Notes: a model not told the origin generated them from the letters alone. A stretch of 64,000 nucleotides of DNA from Faecalibacterium prausnitzii (GCF_003324185.1 NZ_PXUP01000001.1:186001-250000); one strand, 5' to 3'; positions 27,645-36,346 are shown, counted from the first letter of the stretch. A program made the numbers and translations.

Positions 27645-27677
27645 GGTGTGCAAAAAGTGTGCAAAAATGTGCAGACG
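27645..27677 (+). repeat. Integrase arm-type sites, left end of element 2
   Basis: Three tandem 11-mers related to GTGTGCAAAA at 27645, 27656 and 27667, about 140 bp inside the left att copy. Confidence 0.55.
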
Positions 27678-27774
27678 GGCAAAACAAAGCCCAATGGACA
27701 AATCAACCACCGGTTTTATGGCAGGGTTTAGGACATCCGAACAGACACCGTTTGATATAGAAATGAGGTTCACC

Positions 27775-28023
27775 ATGAACAAACTGCTTTCCTGCCGCTT
27801 CAATATGGACACCAACCGGGTGGAAGCTCGGTTCGAGGATGGCACCACTCTTGCCATCGACTGCATCGCCGTGGAGGACGAGTACGGCAGCACCCCCGCA
27901 CAGCGGGCAGAGCTGGACTGGCTGCTGTATAATAAGCCCTTGGAGTACGCCCAGCTTGTGCTGGGTGGAGAGATAGAGCGTTATCTGTCGCTTGGCTGCG
28001 ACCATGGCAGACTGGAAGATTGA
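27775..28023 (+). CDS. Small DUF6061-like protein
   Basis: 82 residues (MNKLLSCRFNMDTNRVEARF...YLSLGCDHGRLED). It resembles small proteins common on Clostridia mobile elements that are annotated as DUF6061; function unknown. I chose ATG 27775, with GAGG upstream, over an upstream ATG at 27514 that would read through att-side DNA. A frameshifted copy lies at 31241-31409. Confidence 0.65.
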   Translation: MNKLLSCRFNMDTNRVEARFEDGTTLAIDCIAVEDEYGSTPAQRAELDWLLYNKPLEYAQLVLGGEIERYLSLGCDHGRLED

Positions 28024-28039
28024 TTACTTCGAAAGGCCA

Positions 28040-28068
28040 TTGCCATTTGAGTACCAATTGAATATACT
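28040..28068 (+). promoter_or_regulatory. Promoter of the repeat RNA
   Basis: TTGCCA (28040-28045), 17-bp spacer, TATACT (28063-28068). It lies just after the DUF6061-like gene and points into the structured RNA. Confidence 0.75.
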
Positions 28069-28074
28069 ATAAAC

Positions 28075-28268
28075 AGGAGAGCGGACGTCACTCCGCTGGT
28101 GTGGCTGACACCTAAAATCCGATCTGATGCAAGACGTAAGGGCTTGAGGCTGGCGGGCAGCGATAAAACCCGAAAGCGATGCAGGACATAGGAGCCTGAG
28201 GTTGGCGGACAACGATAAAATCAGTCACAAGGGACATCGGACAGCACCACGGTGTTGTAGATGCCCCT
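28075..28268 (+). ncRNA. Structured RNA with two 43-nt repeats spaced 52 nt apart
   Basis: Between a promoter and an intrinsic terminator lies about 190 nt without a gene. Two 5' hairpins (AGCGGA/TCCGCT and GGTGT/ACACC) precede repeat A (28126-28168) and repeat B (28178-28220). Each repeat can form two stems, and both stems change in a compensatory way between the copies: CAAG/CTTG becomes CAGG/CCTG, and GCTG/CAGC becomes GTTG/CAAC around a GCGG loop. Both repeats end in CGATAAAA. I do not recognise the family. The layout recalls antitoxin RNAs of type III toxin-antitoxin systems, but the downstream protein is not a ToxN-like protein. Confidence 0.75.
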
Positions 28269-28272
28269 TTTA
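28229..28272 (+). terminator. Intrinsic terminator of the repeat RNA
   Basis: Extended hairpin (GGGACATC ... GATGCCCC with inner CACC/GGTG pairing) followed by TTTTATTTC. Confidence 0.8.
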
Positions 28273-28466
28273 TTTCTGCTCAACTCGCTACCGATAGCAG
28301 ACCTATTCCATTATCTTCCATAAATTCAGTTTTTGTCAAGACTATCACAATTTCAAGATTTTTCAGATGTTTTGTTAATTTTTCTGATTTTAGGTGTATA
28401 ATCAGTACAAACAAGAAACTGCACTCTCATGCATATTTCTGCAATCACCTTATCTGGAGGTCTAAT

Positions 28467-30269
28467 ATGGATTCTGAAAAGATTGCTACAAATCATGTTG
28501 AACTTGCCATAAGCAAAACGGGTCACTTGGTTTCTCACATCAATTCCAATGATAAAGAGCCCTCATGGGATGGAGATGTAGAAGTCTATAAAAAGTCCGG
28601 CCACGTTCATGCAAAAGCTGACTTGATTTTAAAAGTACCTGTTCAGGTCAAAGGTCATATTAAACCAAATCTAAAGAAAAAGAGCATAAAGTATTCTATC
28701 CAATATTCTGATTTAAGAAACTATCTTTATGTTGGAGGAACCATCTTTTTTGTCGTGTATTTCGATAAGGAAGATGAGCATTATACTATATACTATGTTG
28801 GACTTCTTCCGTTCGACCTCAAAAAAATGCTCAAGGACTATAAAGGAGATTTCTCTAAATGCAAAAGCATTGAATTAAAAGTTTTTCCGACCAAAAAAGA
28901 AGATATCGATGATATCTTCCTTAATTTCGCGCATCACATGAATAGGCAACGCGCCGCTATCAATAGCGCGCTCTTATCCTTCGATTCAGACTTACCCACC
29001 AACACTATTTCTCTAGGCTATTCTACTAGTGCAGCAAAACATTACGATTTGCCCCTTGATTATTTTTTTGACCACGAAACTTACATTTATGCTGTTCTCC
29101 CTCAAAAAGTCGAACTGCCCATTGCTCATCTTGACCGTATTGAGTTATTTTCGTTTACACGAGATGCTCCTATCAGCATTGATTCTAAAGTTTATTTTGA
29201 GAGTTATACTGTCACACGTTCTAAATCATCTACGGTCATTCGTTTTGGTAAGGGAATACAGATGAGTTTCAGTACAGCGCAATCCTTGCCTACAAAATTC
29301 AATTTTACTTTATCCGGAACACTATCAGAGCGTATCAAAGATGCAGAGTTTATGGTTGCTGCCCTTTCTGCCCATCACTATGAAATCAATGGTGGAAAAA
29401 TCGCTTTCAGTGAAGCTGATTGTGCCAATCTTCCTACACTTCAAAAAAAGCTTTCCTTTCTTCTAGATGTGAAAAAGACGCTAGAGGCAGTTCATGCAAC
29501 AGCCGACCTCGACTGTTCTTCCCTTTCTGTCACAGACAATACTAATCTTAGCATCTTGAGAGCTGCACTAATCGACAAAGAACCAATCAAGATGTGTTCA
29601 AGCCAATCGCTTCTTCGAAGCTGCCATATTGCTAATCTAGAACTTCTTTTATGGGTTGTTCCGACTGAAGAAAATAGTGAATACCATAACATCTATGATT
29701 TTAACTATGTACCACTGATATATCGCGAGTTTGACAAAAATGATAAAGAATATCCATCCACTCACTTCGTCATGTTAAATAAAGATGCAATGTTGAAGTA
29801 CTGCAATATCGACTATAACGCGCTACTTGATGCCGTTCAGCACGTTCCTTTTTCCGAAGATTATTCTCATTCGCTCAATGCACTTCTTCTTGAAATGCTT
29901 AAAGCATACGATGAAAGTAAAAATAGTCGCATTGAGCTACTATCCACTGCGACTACCCTCGCGCTTTGGATTAAGGATTCTGATCCATATACAGAGCATC
30001 CGATTGCTATTCTCAACTATCTTCAGTCCGTCAAACGCTCTCGCATATTGACTTCGACTGAACAAGCCGAAATTCTTTCTCTTATTGAAGTAGCCCAAGA
30101 CAATGAGTCTATTTACGTTGGTGCATATCTACTATTAGATAATCCTGTTGCGGCTAAAATTCACTTTGATAAGCTACCTGAAGAATCACAGAAGTTCTTT
30201 GAATCTTGTCCCATCTATCATTTTATGCCAAATGGACAACCTACCATTTCTGCTCTGACAGAAGGGTAA
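28467..30269 (+). CDS. DUF4365-like protein, putative defence effector
   Basis: 600 residues, clearly lower in GC than the element backbone. The N-terminal 140 residues have a DUF4365/PD-(D/E)xK-like pattern: SWDGDVEVY (Asp35, Asp37), then VPVQVKGHIK (Gln60-Lys62), and a beta-strand-rich FFVVYFDKEDEHYTIYYVGLLPFDL. The remaining 450 residues are unrecognised and lack membrane segments. Nuclease activity is inference from the fold pattern. It starts about 195 nt after the repeat-RNA terminator, with GGAGG upstream of the ATG, and ends at a strong terminator. Confidence 0.7.
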   Translation: MDSEKIATNHVELAISKTGHLVSHINSNDKEPSWDGDVEVYKKSGHVHAKADLILKVPVQVKGHIKPNLKKKSIKYSIQYSDLRNYLYVGGTIFFVVYFDKEDEHYTIYYVGLLPFDLKKMLKDYKGDFSKCKSIELKVFPTKKEDIDDIFLNFAHHMNRQRAAINSALLSFDSDLPTNTISLGYSTSAAKHYDLPLDYFFDHETYIYAVLPQKVELPIAHLDRIELFSFTRDAPISIDSKVYFESYTVTRSKSSTVIRFGKGIQMSFSTAQSLPTKFNFTLSGTLSERIKDAEFMVAALSAHHYEINGGKIAFSEADCANLPTLQKKLSFLLDVKKTLEAVHATADLDCSSLSVTDNTNLSILRAALIDKEPIKMCSSQSLLRSCHIANLELLLWVVPTEENSEYHNIYDFNYVPLIYREFDKNDKEYPSTHFVMLNKDAMLKYCNIDYNALLDAVQHVPFSEDYSHSLNALLLEMLKAYDESKNSRIELLSTATTLALWIKDSDPYTEHPIAILNYLQSVKRSRILTSTEQAEILSLIEVAQDNESIYVGAYLLLDNPVAAKIHFDKLPEESQKFFESCPIYHFMPNGQPTISALTEG

Positions 30270-30274
30270 CAAGT

Positions 30275-30322
30275 GATGCCCACCCGCCCATGGTTTTTCC
30301 ATGAGTGAGTGGGCATCGTTTT
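30275..30322 (+). terminator. Bidirectional terminator after the DUF4365-like gene
   Basis: GATGCCCAC ... GTGGGCATC stem with inner CCATGG/CCATG pairing and a T-rich tail. A homologous hairpin lies at 31427-31470. Confidence 0.8.
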
Positions 30323-30323
30323 G

Positions 30324-30938
30324 TTAATCGAGATTTTTCGGCAAGCGGTCATACAGAACCACCGTGTCCTGCGTTTCAATATGTACACGCTCTTTCTTCA
30401 GGAGCGTTCGAGAACGTTGGTTTGCACGGTAGTCACGGCCGCTTTCTTCAAAAGTAGAACAACACAGAAAGTCACATACCGCATTGCCGTAGGGAGATTC
30501 CCGGATAATGAACACAAAGGCAGTTGGTTCGATTCGGCTGGAAATCAGGTAATCCGCTTTGATTTTGGTCACGAACGGATAAAACTGGGGCATATAGGAG
30601 AACAAATCGAACCCCTGTTCCAGTATTTCTTTCAACCGCACCAGTGCCAGCAGACGCGGTTTCACATACTCCTGATAGAGTGTGCCCTTCTTTACCTTGT
30701 CGTAGGTGATCTTATCAGACAGAATCATATCAACCGTCTTGCGTGGACTATACCGGGGCAAGGCGATGTCTTTCAGGTAGTGGAACCCAGCAAGGTGAGG
30801 GAAGTCCTCTGGTGAAAATGTCAGCTTGATCTCGTGCAGTTCACCCTTATAGCCGTAGGTGAAAACATAGTGGTACTCAGTCAGTTCTTTCCAGACTTCT
30901 GCTGCCCGATACAAAATATCTTGCTGTTCGTCCTGCAC
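30324..30938 (-). CDS. PBECR4-like protein (putative RNase-fold toxin)
   Basis: 204 residues. The stretch LHEIKLTFSPEDFPHLAGFHYLKDI and the C-terminal FIIRESPYGNAVCDFLC resemble the PBECR4 group (phage-derived nuclease-like domains related to barnase/EndoU/RelE). The assignment is moderate and activity is unproven. I chose GTG at 30938 with GAAGGTGA upstream. It is preceded by its own promoter, a structured leader of about 140 nt and a terminator that ends 17 nt before the start codon. Confidence 0.6.
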   Translation of the reverse strand: MQDEQQDILYRAAEVWKELTEYHYVFTYGYKGELHEIKLTFSPEDFPHLAGFHYLKDIALPRYSPRKTVDMILSDKITYDKVKKGTLYQEYVKPRLLALVRLKEILEQGFDLFSYMPQFYPFVTKIKADYLISSRIEPTAFVFIIRESPYGNAVCDFLCCSTFEESGRDYRANQRSRTLLKKERVHIETQDTVVLYDRLPKNLD

Positions 30939-30954
30939 ATTTTCACCTTCCCTC

Positions 30955-30990
30955 AAAAAAATAGAAGCCCTGCCGAAAGGCAAGGCTCCT
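30955..30990 (-). terminator. Terminator in the leader of the PBECR4-like gene
   Basis: Minus-strand 12-bp stem (AGGAGCCTTGCC with GGCAGGGCTTCT, one G-T type mismatch pair) and a 4-nt loop, followed by TATTTTTTT. It ends 17 nt upstream of the GTG start, so most transcripts should stop before the gene. Confidence 0.75.
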
Positions 30991-31130
30991 ATTAAGCGTT
31001 TTCTTTCGATTCATCGAATCTATTCGGCTTGTGGTTATCGCTCAACCCACGGTCTGGCTCCACAATCGGCTGATACCGAACCAGTCCACTGCTTCATCGC
31101 CACCGATAGCTGGTCAATGCCGCTATCCTC
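30991..31130 (-). ncRNA. Structured leader RNA upstream of the PBECR4-like gene
   Basis: About 140 nt between promoter and terminator contain successive hairpins: GATAGC/GCTATC, CTGG(TCGG/CCGA)CCAG, GTGGGTT/AACCAC, and GATTC/GAATC. No reading frame of note. It could be a separate small RNA or a regulatory leader; no known riboswitch class is recognised. Confidence 0.5.
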
Positions 31131-31137
31131 TAGCTTT

Positions 31138-31165
31138 ATTATACCACAAAAGGACGTAAGTTCAA
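31138..31165 (-). promoter_or_regulatory. Promoter of the PBECR4 leader RNA
   Basis: Minus-strand TTGAAC (31160-31165), 16-bp spacer, TATAAT (31138-31143). Confidence 0.7.
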
Positions 31166-31240
31166 GCGCTTAAATTTAAAAGCACTCAATCATATTATAT
31201 GCTAAAGGGGTTTGGCCATTGCTACGTTTGCGAACGTCAT

Positions 31241-31409
31241 ACACTACCCTTGCCATCGACTGCATCGCCGTCGAGGACGAGTACGGCAACACCCCGGCAC
31301 AGCGGGCAGAGCTGGACTGGCTGCTTTGGAGTATGCACAGATGGTACTGAGAGGGGAGATGGAGCGTTATCTGTCGCTTGGCTGTGACCACGGCAGACCG
31401 GAAGATTAA
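31241..31409 (+). pseudogene. Truncated, frameshifted DUF6061-like copy
   Basis: The sequence aligns closely with 27850-28023 (IDCIAVEDEYG...TPAQRAELDWLL), but 13 bases are missing after the Leu-Leu codons, shifting the frame before EYAQMVLRGEMERYLSL. The 5' third is also missing. Together with the intact copy it brackets the RNA/effector cargo. Confidence 0.75.
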
Positions 31410-31426
31410 GCCCCTATAAAGAACAC

Positions 31427-31470
31427 GATGCCCACCGACCTATGGTTTTCGCCATAAGCTGGTGGGCATC
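31427..31470. terminator. Hairpin terminator between the DUF6061 remnant and the ABC permease
   Basis: GATGCCCACC ... GGTGGGCATC stem with inner ATGG/CCAT pairing, homologous to 30275-30317. It lies 13 bp from the permease stop and probably serves that operon. Confidence 0.7.
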
Positions 31471-31482
31471 TGTTGTTCTGGC

Positions 31483-33837
31483 TTATAATTCACTGATGGT
31501 TGCAGTAATGGGCTGCATGAGGATTCGCCTGACCGGGTTATATACTGCCAGCACCACAGCCGCCAGCACGACTACGACAATCACGGCAAGACAGCCCCAC
31601 GGCATCTGCCACGCTGCACCGAAATAATGGGTGATGAGCAGGATATACAGCTTCCGATTCAGCACAAGACCCAGCGCAATGCCCACCACAAGACCGGACA
31701 CCGCATAGGTGCCAGCTTCGGCAGAGATCATGCGTTTCAGCTGTGCATCATCCATCCCGATGGCACGCAGGATGCCATACTGCTTCATTCGTGCCGACAC
31801 GCTCATGGAAATGCTGTTGACGATGTTCAGAATGGTGATTCCTGCAATCACGATGAGAAACGCATAGACCACCAGATGGAACGCCCAGTAGGTGCTTTGT
31901 ATCATCCGATTTCCTTCGATTCGGTTGGAAAAGACAACCTGCTTGTTTAACGTGTCGCTCAGCAGGGTGTGTATTTGTGCAATGGCTGCGTCTGCTGTGG
32001 TATCTTTTAGTTGAATATCGATCACCGCATAGCTGTTTTGCCCGGTCAGCTGACGGAAGGTTTCTTCGGTGCAGATAACAATCGGGGAATCGGTACTACT
32101 GAACGGGCTGTCGTTCAATACACCCACGACTGTGAGCTTTGCATCCTCCAGTTGAATGGTATCACCCACGGTCAGGGAGTTGCTTTTGTCGAATACCGTC
32201 AGCACAGGGTATGTGCCATCCTCCGGCTCCTGCGGAAGGATTCCTCCAATCAGGTCTTTTTTCGCCCAGCCAAACTGTATCGTATCGTATGAAATCAGGT
32301 CGATGGACCCCTGTTTTCCCTGATATTCCGCCGGGAGCGGGCAATACATCCGCCCGAATGCGTGTTTGACTTCCGGCAGAGCTTCCAGCTGCTCCACCAG
32401 CACCGGGTCAAGGACATTTTGCCCGGATGTTTCAGCCACCGATAAGTCCGGTGTGTAGGGCCGCAACGGATTCAGCGCAAATCCAACCCATCGAAGCAAA
32501 ACCGAAAAGCTCAAAAACAGGAGAATGCTTAACGCAAAGGAACCTGTCATCAGAAGCAAGTTCTTTTGGGACGAGGTTGCATGGCTCACGCCCAAAGAAA
32601 GCTCTGCACGACTTCCAAACAACCGGGCATGACGCGGAAAATCCGCTGCATTTTCCACCGCATTCCCAGTTGCTGCTGTGATCGGAGAAGCTTTTGCCGC
32701 CCGCCGTGCCGGAGAAGATGCCGCGAACCAAACCGTGATAAGTCCCAGCGCGGAACCACAGATAATACCGACCGGGCTGATGCCAAGCACTGGTAAAGAG
32801 CTGAACTCCTCGCCGATAAATCCACGCAGAAAGGAACACAATCCCCATGTGGAAACGATTCCCAGCACACATCCTGCTGGAACAGCAGTTTTACACCAGA
32901 AAAGAGCTTCCAGCCGGACAAGCATCCGAACCTGATTTTTTCCTGCCCCAAGACAACGCAGCATTCCATAATAGCTGGTACGCTGCGCTACATTGCTGTT
33001 GATGCTGCCTGTAATCATAAAAATTCCGGCAAGGACGACCATGCCAGCCAACACAGCCGCTACCGCATATAAGCCTACAATATAATCGTTGTTGCTGCTT
33101 GCGTTCAACGCCATCAGGTAAGTATTTTCGGAGATTTTTTCTTCTGAAATTCCGTACTTGTTTTCGATGTTCACAATGGACTGCCGCAAATTGGTACGTG
33201 GCTTGAACTGGATGAAATACTGTGTTTCAAAGGATTCTTCTACCTGTGCGGCAATCTGAGAAAATGTACTGCGGTTCATCACCAGCACAACAGCATCATA
33301 CTGGTTCGCATCGGAGGTATCCTCATTGAAACCTGCGACAGTAAGCGAAATGGTCTGTCCATCCGGGAGCGTCAGCGGAATCGCTGTACCGACCGTAACA
33401 TCCAGCCAATCCCGGATGTTTGCTGTCACGAGCACTTCGCCATCCGCCGGGGCAGTGCTGCACTGCATTCCCGGAAAGATTTGAAGGATCGCATCATCTG
33501 CTCCTACCAGTGCGGCACGTTTATCTCCGGCAAAATAGTTTTCCGTAAGGGAAGCGTTGATGTCGCTATACGCCGAAAATGCAGCAACATCCTCCTGTGC
33601 GGCAAGCTCTGCGGCTGTTTCAGGGGAGATGTCCTTTACCATGATATGCCAGTTTCCGTTTTTGTTCAGCTGGTTTGAGGTTTCCATCCGAATCGCCATA
33701 TCTGCCATACTGAACACCGCCGTGACCAGAAACACCGCAAGGACGATGCACAAAATCGTCATACGGTTCTGTCGTCTGCGTACCTTGGCAGAAATCGGGA
33801 TCAGGCTCAGATAGCTTTTCATTTCTGTGCTGCTCAT
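31483..33837 (-). CDS. ABC transporter permease with two FtsX domains (MacB-like)
   Basis: 784 residues: an N-terminal membrane helix (ILCIVLAVFLVTAVFSMADMAI), a large extracytoplasmic domain, and a first FtsX block with three helices. A second FtsX unit follows, ending in a cluster of helices near the C-terminus. The family exports or senses antimicrobial peptides and similar ligands. I chose ATG 33837, overlapping the ATPase stop by ATGA and preceded by GGAGGT. It forms one operon with the ATPase; the two-component genes upstream probably control it. Confidence 0.9.
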   Translation of the reverse strand: MSSTEMKSYLSLIPISAKVRRRQNRMTILCIVLAVFLVTAVFSMADMAIRMETSNQLNKNGNWHIMVKDISPETAAELAAQEDVAAFSAYSDINASLTENYFAGDKRAALVGADDAILQIFPGMQCSTAPADGEVLVTANIRDWLDVTVGTAIPLTLPDGQTISLTVAGFNEDTSDANQYDAVVLVMNRSTFSQIAAQVEESFETQYFIQFKPRTNLRQSIVNIENKYGISEEKISENTYLMALNASSNNDYIVGLYAVAAVLAGMVVLAGIFMITGSINSNVAQRTSYYGMLRCLGAGKNQVRMLVRLEALFWCKTAVPAGCVLGIVSTWGLCSFLRGFIGEEFSSLPVLGISPVGIICGSALGLITVWFAASSPARRAAKASPITAATGNAVENAADFPRHARLFGSRAELSLGVSHATSSQKNLLLMTGSFALSILLFLSFSVLLRWVGFALNPLRPYTPDLSVAETSGQNVLDPVLVEQLEALPEVKHAFGRMYCPLPAEYQGKQGSIDLISYDTIQFGWAKKDLIGGILPQEPEDGTYPVLTVFDKSNSLTVGDTIQLEDAKLTVVGVLNDSPFSSTDSPIVICTEETFRQLTGQNSYAVIDIQLKDTTADAAIAQIHTLLSDTLNKQVVFSNRIEGNRMIQSTYWAFHLVVYAFLIVIAGITILNIVNSISMSVSARMKQYGILRAIGMDDAQLKRMISAEAGTYAVSGLVVGIALGLVLNRKLYILLITHYFGAAWQMPWGCLAVIVVVVLAAVVLAVYNPVRRILMQPITATISEL

Positions 33838-34517
33838 TCCCGGCACCTCCCAAAATCGGTCAGGCAGCCGTCCGATACCTGCAACACCCGGTCTGCCGTC
33901 TGCGCAATGCTGCGGTTGTGGGTGATCATCAGGATGGTCTGCTCGTATTTCCGGGATGTTTCTTTTAGCAGGGCAATGACCTCGCTGGTGTTCTGGGTGT
34001 CCAGATTGCCGGTCGGCTCATCCGCCAAAATCAGGGAAGGGCGGGTCATCAGGGCGCGGCCAATGGCTACCCGTTGCTGCTGCCCACCGGAAAGCTGACT
34101 TGGCAGATGCTTCCGACGGTCTTTCAGATTCAGCACGGTCAGCAGTTCTTCCAGATATGCTCTGTCCGGCTTTTGGTAGTCCAGCAGCACCGGGAACAGG
34201 ATGTTCTGTTCTACGGTCAGTTCCGGGATGAGGTTGAATGCCTGAAAGATAAAACCGATATTGCGGCGGCGGAAGATCGTCAGCTCCCGGTCTTTCATGG
34301 CAAAAACATCCTTGCCATCAATCAGCACCTTGCCGGAAGTCGGCGTATCCAGTCCGCCAATCAGGTTGAGCAGGGTGCTTTTGCCGGAGCCGGATTCGCC
34401 AACGACCGCCACATATTCGCCTTTCGGCACTGAAAAGCTAACATCTTTCAGCGCATGGACAGCGGTTTCTCCGCTGCCGTAGGTCTTGCAGAGATGGTTG
34501 ACTTCTAATAGTTCCAT
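33834..34517 (-). CDS. ABC transporter ATPase (MacB/LolD-type)
   Basis: 227 residues with Walker [11 protein letters not shown]-loop region IGFIFQAFNLIPELTV, signature LSGGQQQR, and Walker B LILADEPTGNLDT, the hallmark of the LolD/MacB class. I chose ATG 34517 (MELLEVNHLCKTYG), which has GAGGGA upstream; the longer frame to 34589 lacks one. It powers the downstream FtsX permease. Confidence 0.93.
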   Translation of the reverse strand: MELLEVNHLCKTYGSGETAVHALKDVSFSVPKGEYVAVVGESGSGKSTLLNLIGGLDTPTSGKVLIDGKDVFAMKDRELTIFRRRNIGFIFQAFNLIPELTVEQNILFPVLLDYQKPDRAYLEELLTVLNLKDRRKHLPSQLSGGQQQRVAIGRALMTRPSLILADEPTGNLDTQNTSEVIALLKETSRKYEQTILMITHNRSIAQTADRVLQVSDGCLTDFGRCRE

Positions 34518-34618
34518 AGTGTATCCCTCACTTTGCAGGTTCCTTCGATTCAGACGGATTATCTCTGTCTGTGCAGAAAAGGATAACACGTCAACCTTAC
34601 TGCAAGCCTACACGCAGC

Positions 34619-35656
34619 CTACAATTTTGTAGGAATCGGAAAATTCAGAGTAAAGGTCGTGCCCTTTCCCAGCTCGCTGTCTACTTCAATGGTGCCGTGA
34701 TGGGCTTCCACAACGGCTTTTGCCAGCGGCAGACCCAGCCCGATGCCCTGTGTATCCTGAGAAAAGCGGCTGCGATAAAACCGTTTGAAGATATGGTACA
34801 AATCTTCCGGGTGGATGCCGCTGCCGTTGTCGCGCACTTTGATCTGAACCATGGACGGCAGTGCATTCCACTCTACCTGAATCGTATCTCCGCTCTTTGT
34901 GTGGTCAAGGGCATTCTTTACAAGATTGTCCACAGCTTCCTGCATCCAGTCACGGTCGCACCAAAGTGTAACCACCTCTGAGCCGGACAGAACAAGCTTT
35001 TTCTGCTCCTGCTCTGCACGATAGTTATACTGCCGCGCGATGTCCTGCACCATTTCAGCAACATTTTCGTTTTTCTTCTCCAAGACGACCGAACCGGCAT
35101 CCAGCCGGGTGATTTTGAGCAGATTCTGCACCAGCGTTTCGATGCGGTCCAACTCCTGTTCGGACAGGTCTGCAAACTCTTTGACCTCCGGCGGCGAAAC
35201 AGCTTCGTCCTGAAGCAGACCGTTGTAGATATTCAACGCCGCCAGCGGTGTTTTGAGCTGGTGCGAAATATCTGCAATGGTATTTTTCAAAAAACGCTTC
35301 TCCCGCTGCTCGTTGTCTGCGTGTGCGTTCAGAACTGCCGCCAATGCATTAACGGAGTGAAACAGACGGTAAAGTTCTCCCTCCCGGTCGCAGTCCAGTC
35401 GTGCATCCGGGTTGCCATCCAGACAGCTTTGAATTTGCTGGACTGCCTGTTCCAGAAGCGCGCTCTGCCTTTGGAAATAGCGAAAAAGCACGCCCCAGAG
35501 ACAGCCGCCCAGAAGCAGAAAAACCAATAGTAACCCGAAAGAAAATACATGCGTCGTATGCCATACGATGCCCTGCGTGAGAGCCAATGCCACCGCCCAG
35601 ACCGCCAGCACGGCTTGGAACAAAATCCGGATTTCCCGGTTTGCGAATACTTTCAT
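34619..35656 (-). CDS. Sensor histidine kinase
   Basis: 345 residues: two N-terminal membrane helices with almost no extracellular loop (an intramembrane-sensing layout), and a HAMP-like linker. The dimerisation/phosphoacceptor box is ISHQLKTPLAAL with His132. The ATPase domain has N-box NLVKNALDHTKSG and G-boxes DNGSGI and GIGLGLPLAK. Kinases of this type next to an ABC exporter typically sense cell-envelope antibiotics. It is separated from the regulator gene by 9 bp. Confidence 0.92.
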   Translation of the reverse strand: MKVFANREIRILFQAVLAVWAVALALTQGIVWHTTHVFSFGLLLVFLLLGGCLWGVLFRYFQRQSALLEQAVQQIQSCLDGNPDARLDCDREGELYRLFHSVNALAAVLNAHADNEQREKRFLKNTIADISHQLKTPLAALNIYNGLLQDEAVSPPEVKEFADLSEQELDRIETLVQNLLKITRLDAGSVVLEKKNENVAEMVQDIARQYNYRAEQEQKKLVLSGSEVVTLWCDRDWMQEAVDNLVKNALDHTKSGDTIQVEWNALPSMVQIKVRDNGSGIHPEDLYHIFKRFYRSRFSQDTQGIGLGLPLAKAVVEAHHGTIEVDSELGKGTTFTLNFPIPTKL

Positions 35657-35665
35657 ACGGCACCT

Positions 35666-36346
35666 TTATCCATTCCATTTATAGCCCATGCCGCGGACAG
35701 TCAGCAGCATCTGCGGTTTGCCGGGGTCGTCCTCAATCTTCATCCGCAGCCGCCGGATATACACTGTTAAGGCACTGCTGTCAATGTAATCCCCATCGCA
35801 GTCCCACAGTGCATCCAGAATTTGTTCCTTGGATAGCACGGCATTCGGATGCTGCATAAAGAAGCAGAGCAGCTTGTACTCTGCGCCGGTCAGTTCCAGC
35901 AAGATTCCGTTTTTGTACGCCTGTCCCTGCAACAGCCGGACGGTGATGCTGCCCGATTCCAGCACGGGTTCTCCTGCGCTGGACGCATTTGCACGGCGAA
36001 GCAGTGCATTGACCCGCGACAACAGGACACCCAGCTTGAACGGCTTGGTCAGGTAATCATCCCCGCCCAGTTCCAGTCCCATGATGATATTCATTTCCTC
36101 ATCCGAAGCGGTCAGGAACAGAATCGGCACGTTGGATGTGCGCCGCACCTTCTGGCAGAAATCGAAGCCAGAGCCATCCGGCAGGGAAACATCCAGCACC
36201 AGCAGGTCATATTTTCTGTCTGACCACAGCACCTCGGCTTCTGCCAGCGTCCGGGCTGTATCCAGTGCAAAGCCCTGTTTCTTGAATGCAAAGGTCAGCC
36301 CACTGATCAGGCTCAGATCATCTTCCAAAAGGAACAGTTTTCTCAT
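35666..36346 (-). CDS. OmpR-family response regulator
   Basis: 226 residues: a receiver domain with acidic pocket EDD at 8-10, phosphoacceptor Asp52 (LLVLDVSLPDG) and Lys101 (TKPFK), then a winged-helix DNA-binding domain (LTGAEYKLLCFFMQHPN, ending YIRRLRMKIEDD...VRGMGYKW). GAGAGGAAA precedes the ATG. It is the first gene of the minus-strand regulator-kinase-transporter set. Confidence 0.94.
   Translation of the reverse strand: MRKLFLLEDDLSLISGLTFAFKKQGFALDTARTLAEAEVLWSDRKYDLLVLDVSLPDGSGFDFCQKVRRTSNVPILFLTASDEEMNIIMGLELGGDDYLTKPFKLGVLLSRVNALLRRANASSAGEPVLESGSITVRLLQGQAYKNGILLELTGAEYKLLCFFMQHPNAVLSKEQILDALWDCDGDYIDSSALTVYIRRLRMKIEDDPGKPQMLLTVRGMGYKWNG

Noticed and set aside
28126-28220. CRISPR array or simple tandem repeat
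   Set aside because: There are only two copies with a 9-nt gap. The differences between copies preserve base pairing, which fits a structured RNA.
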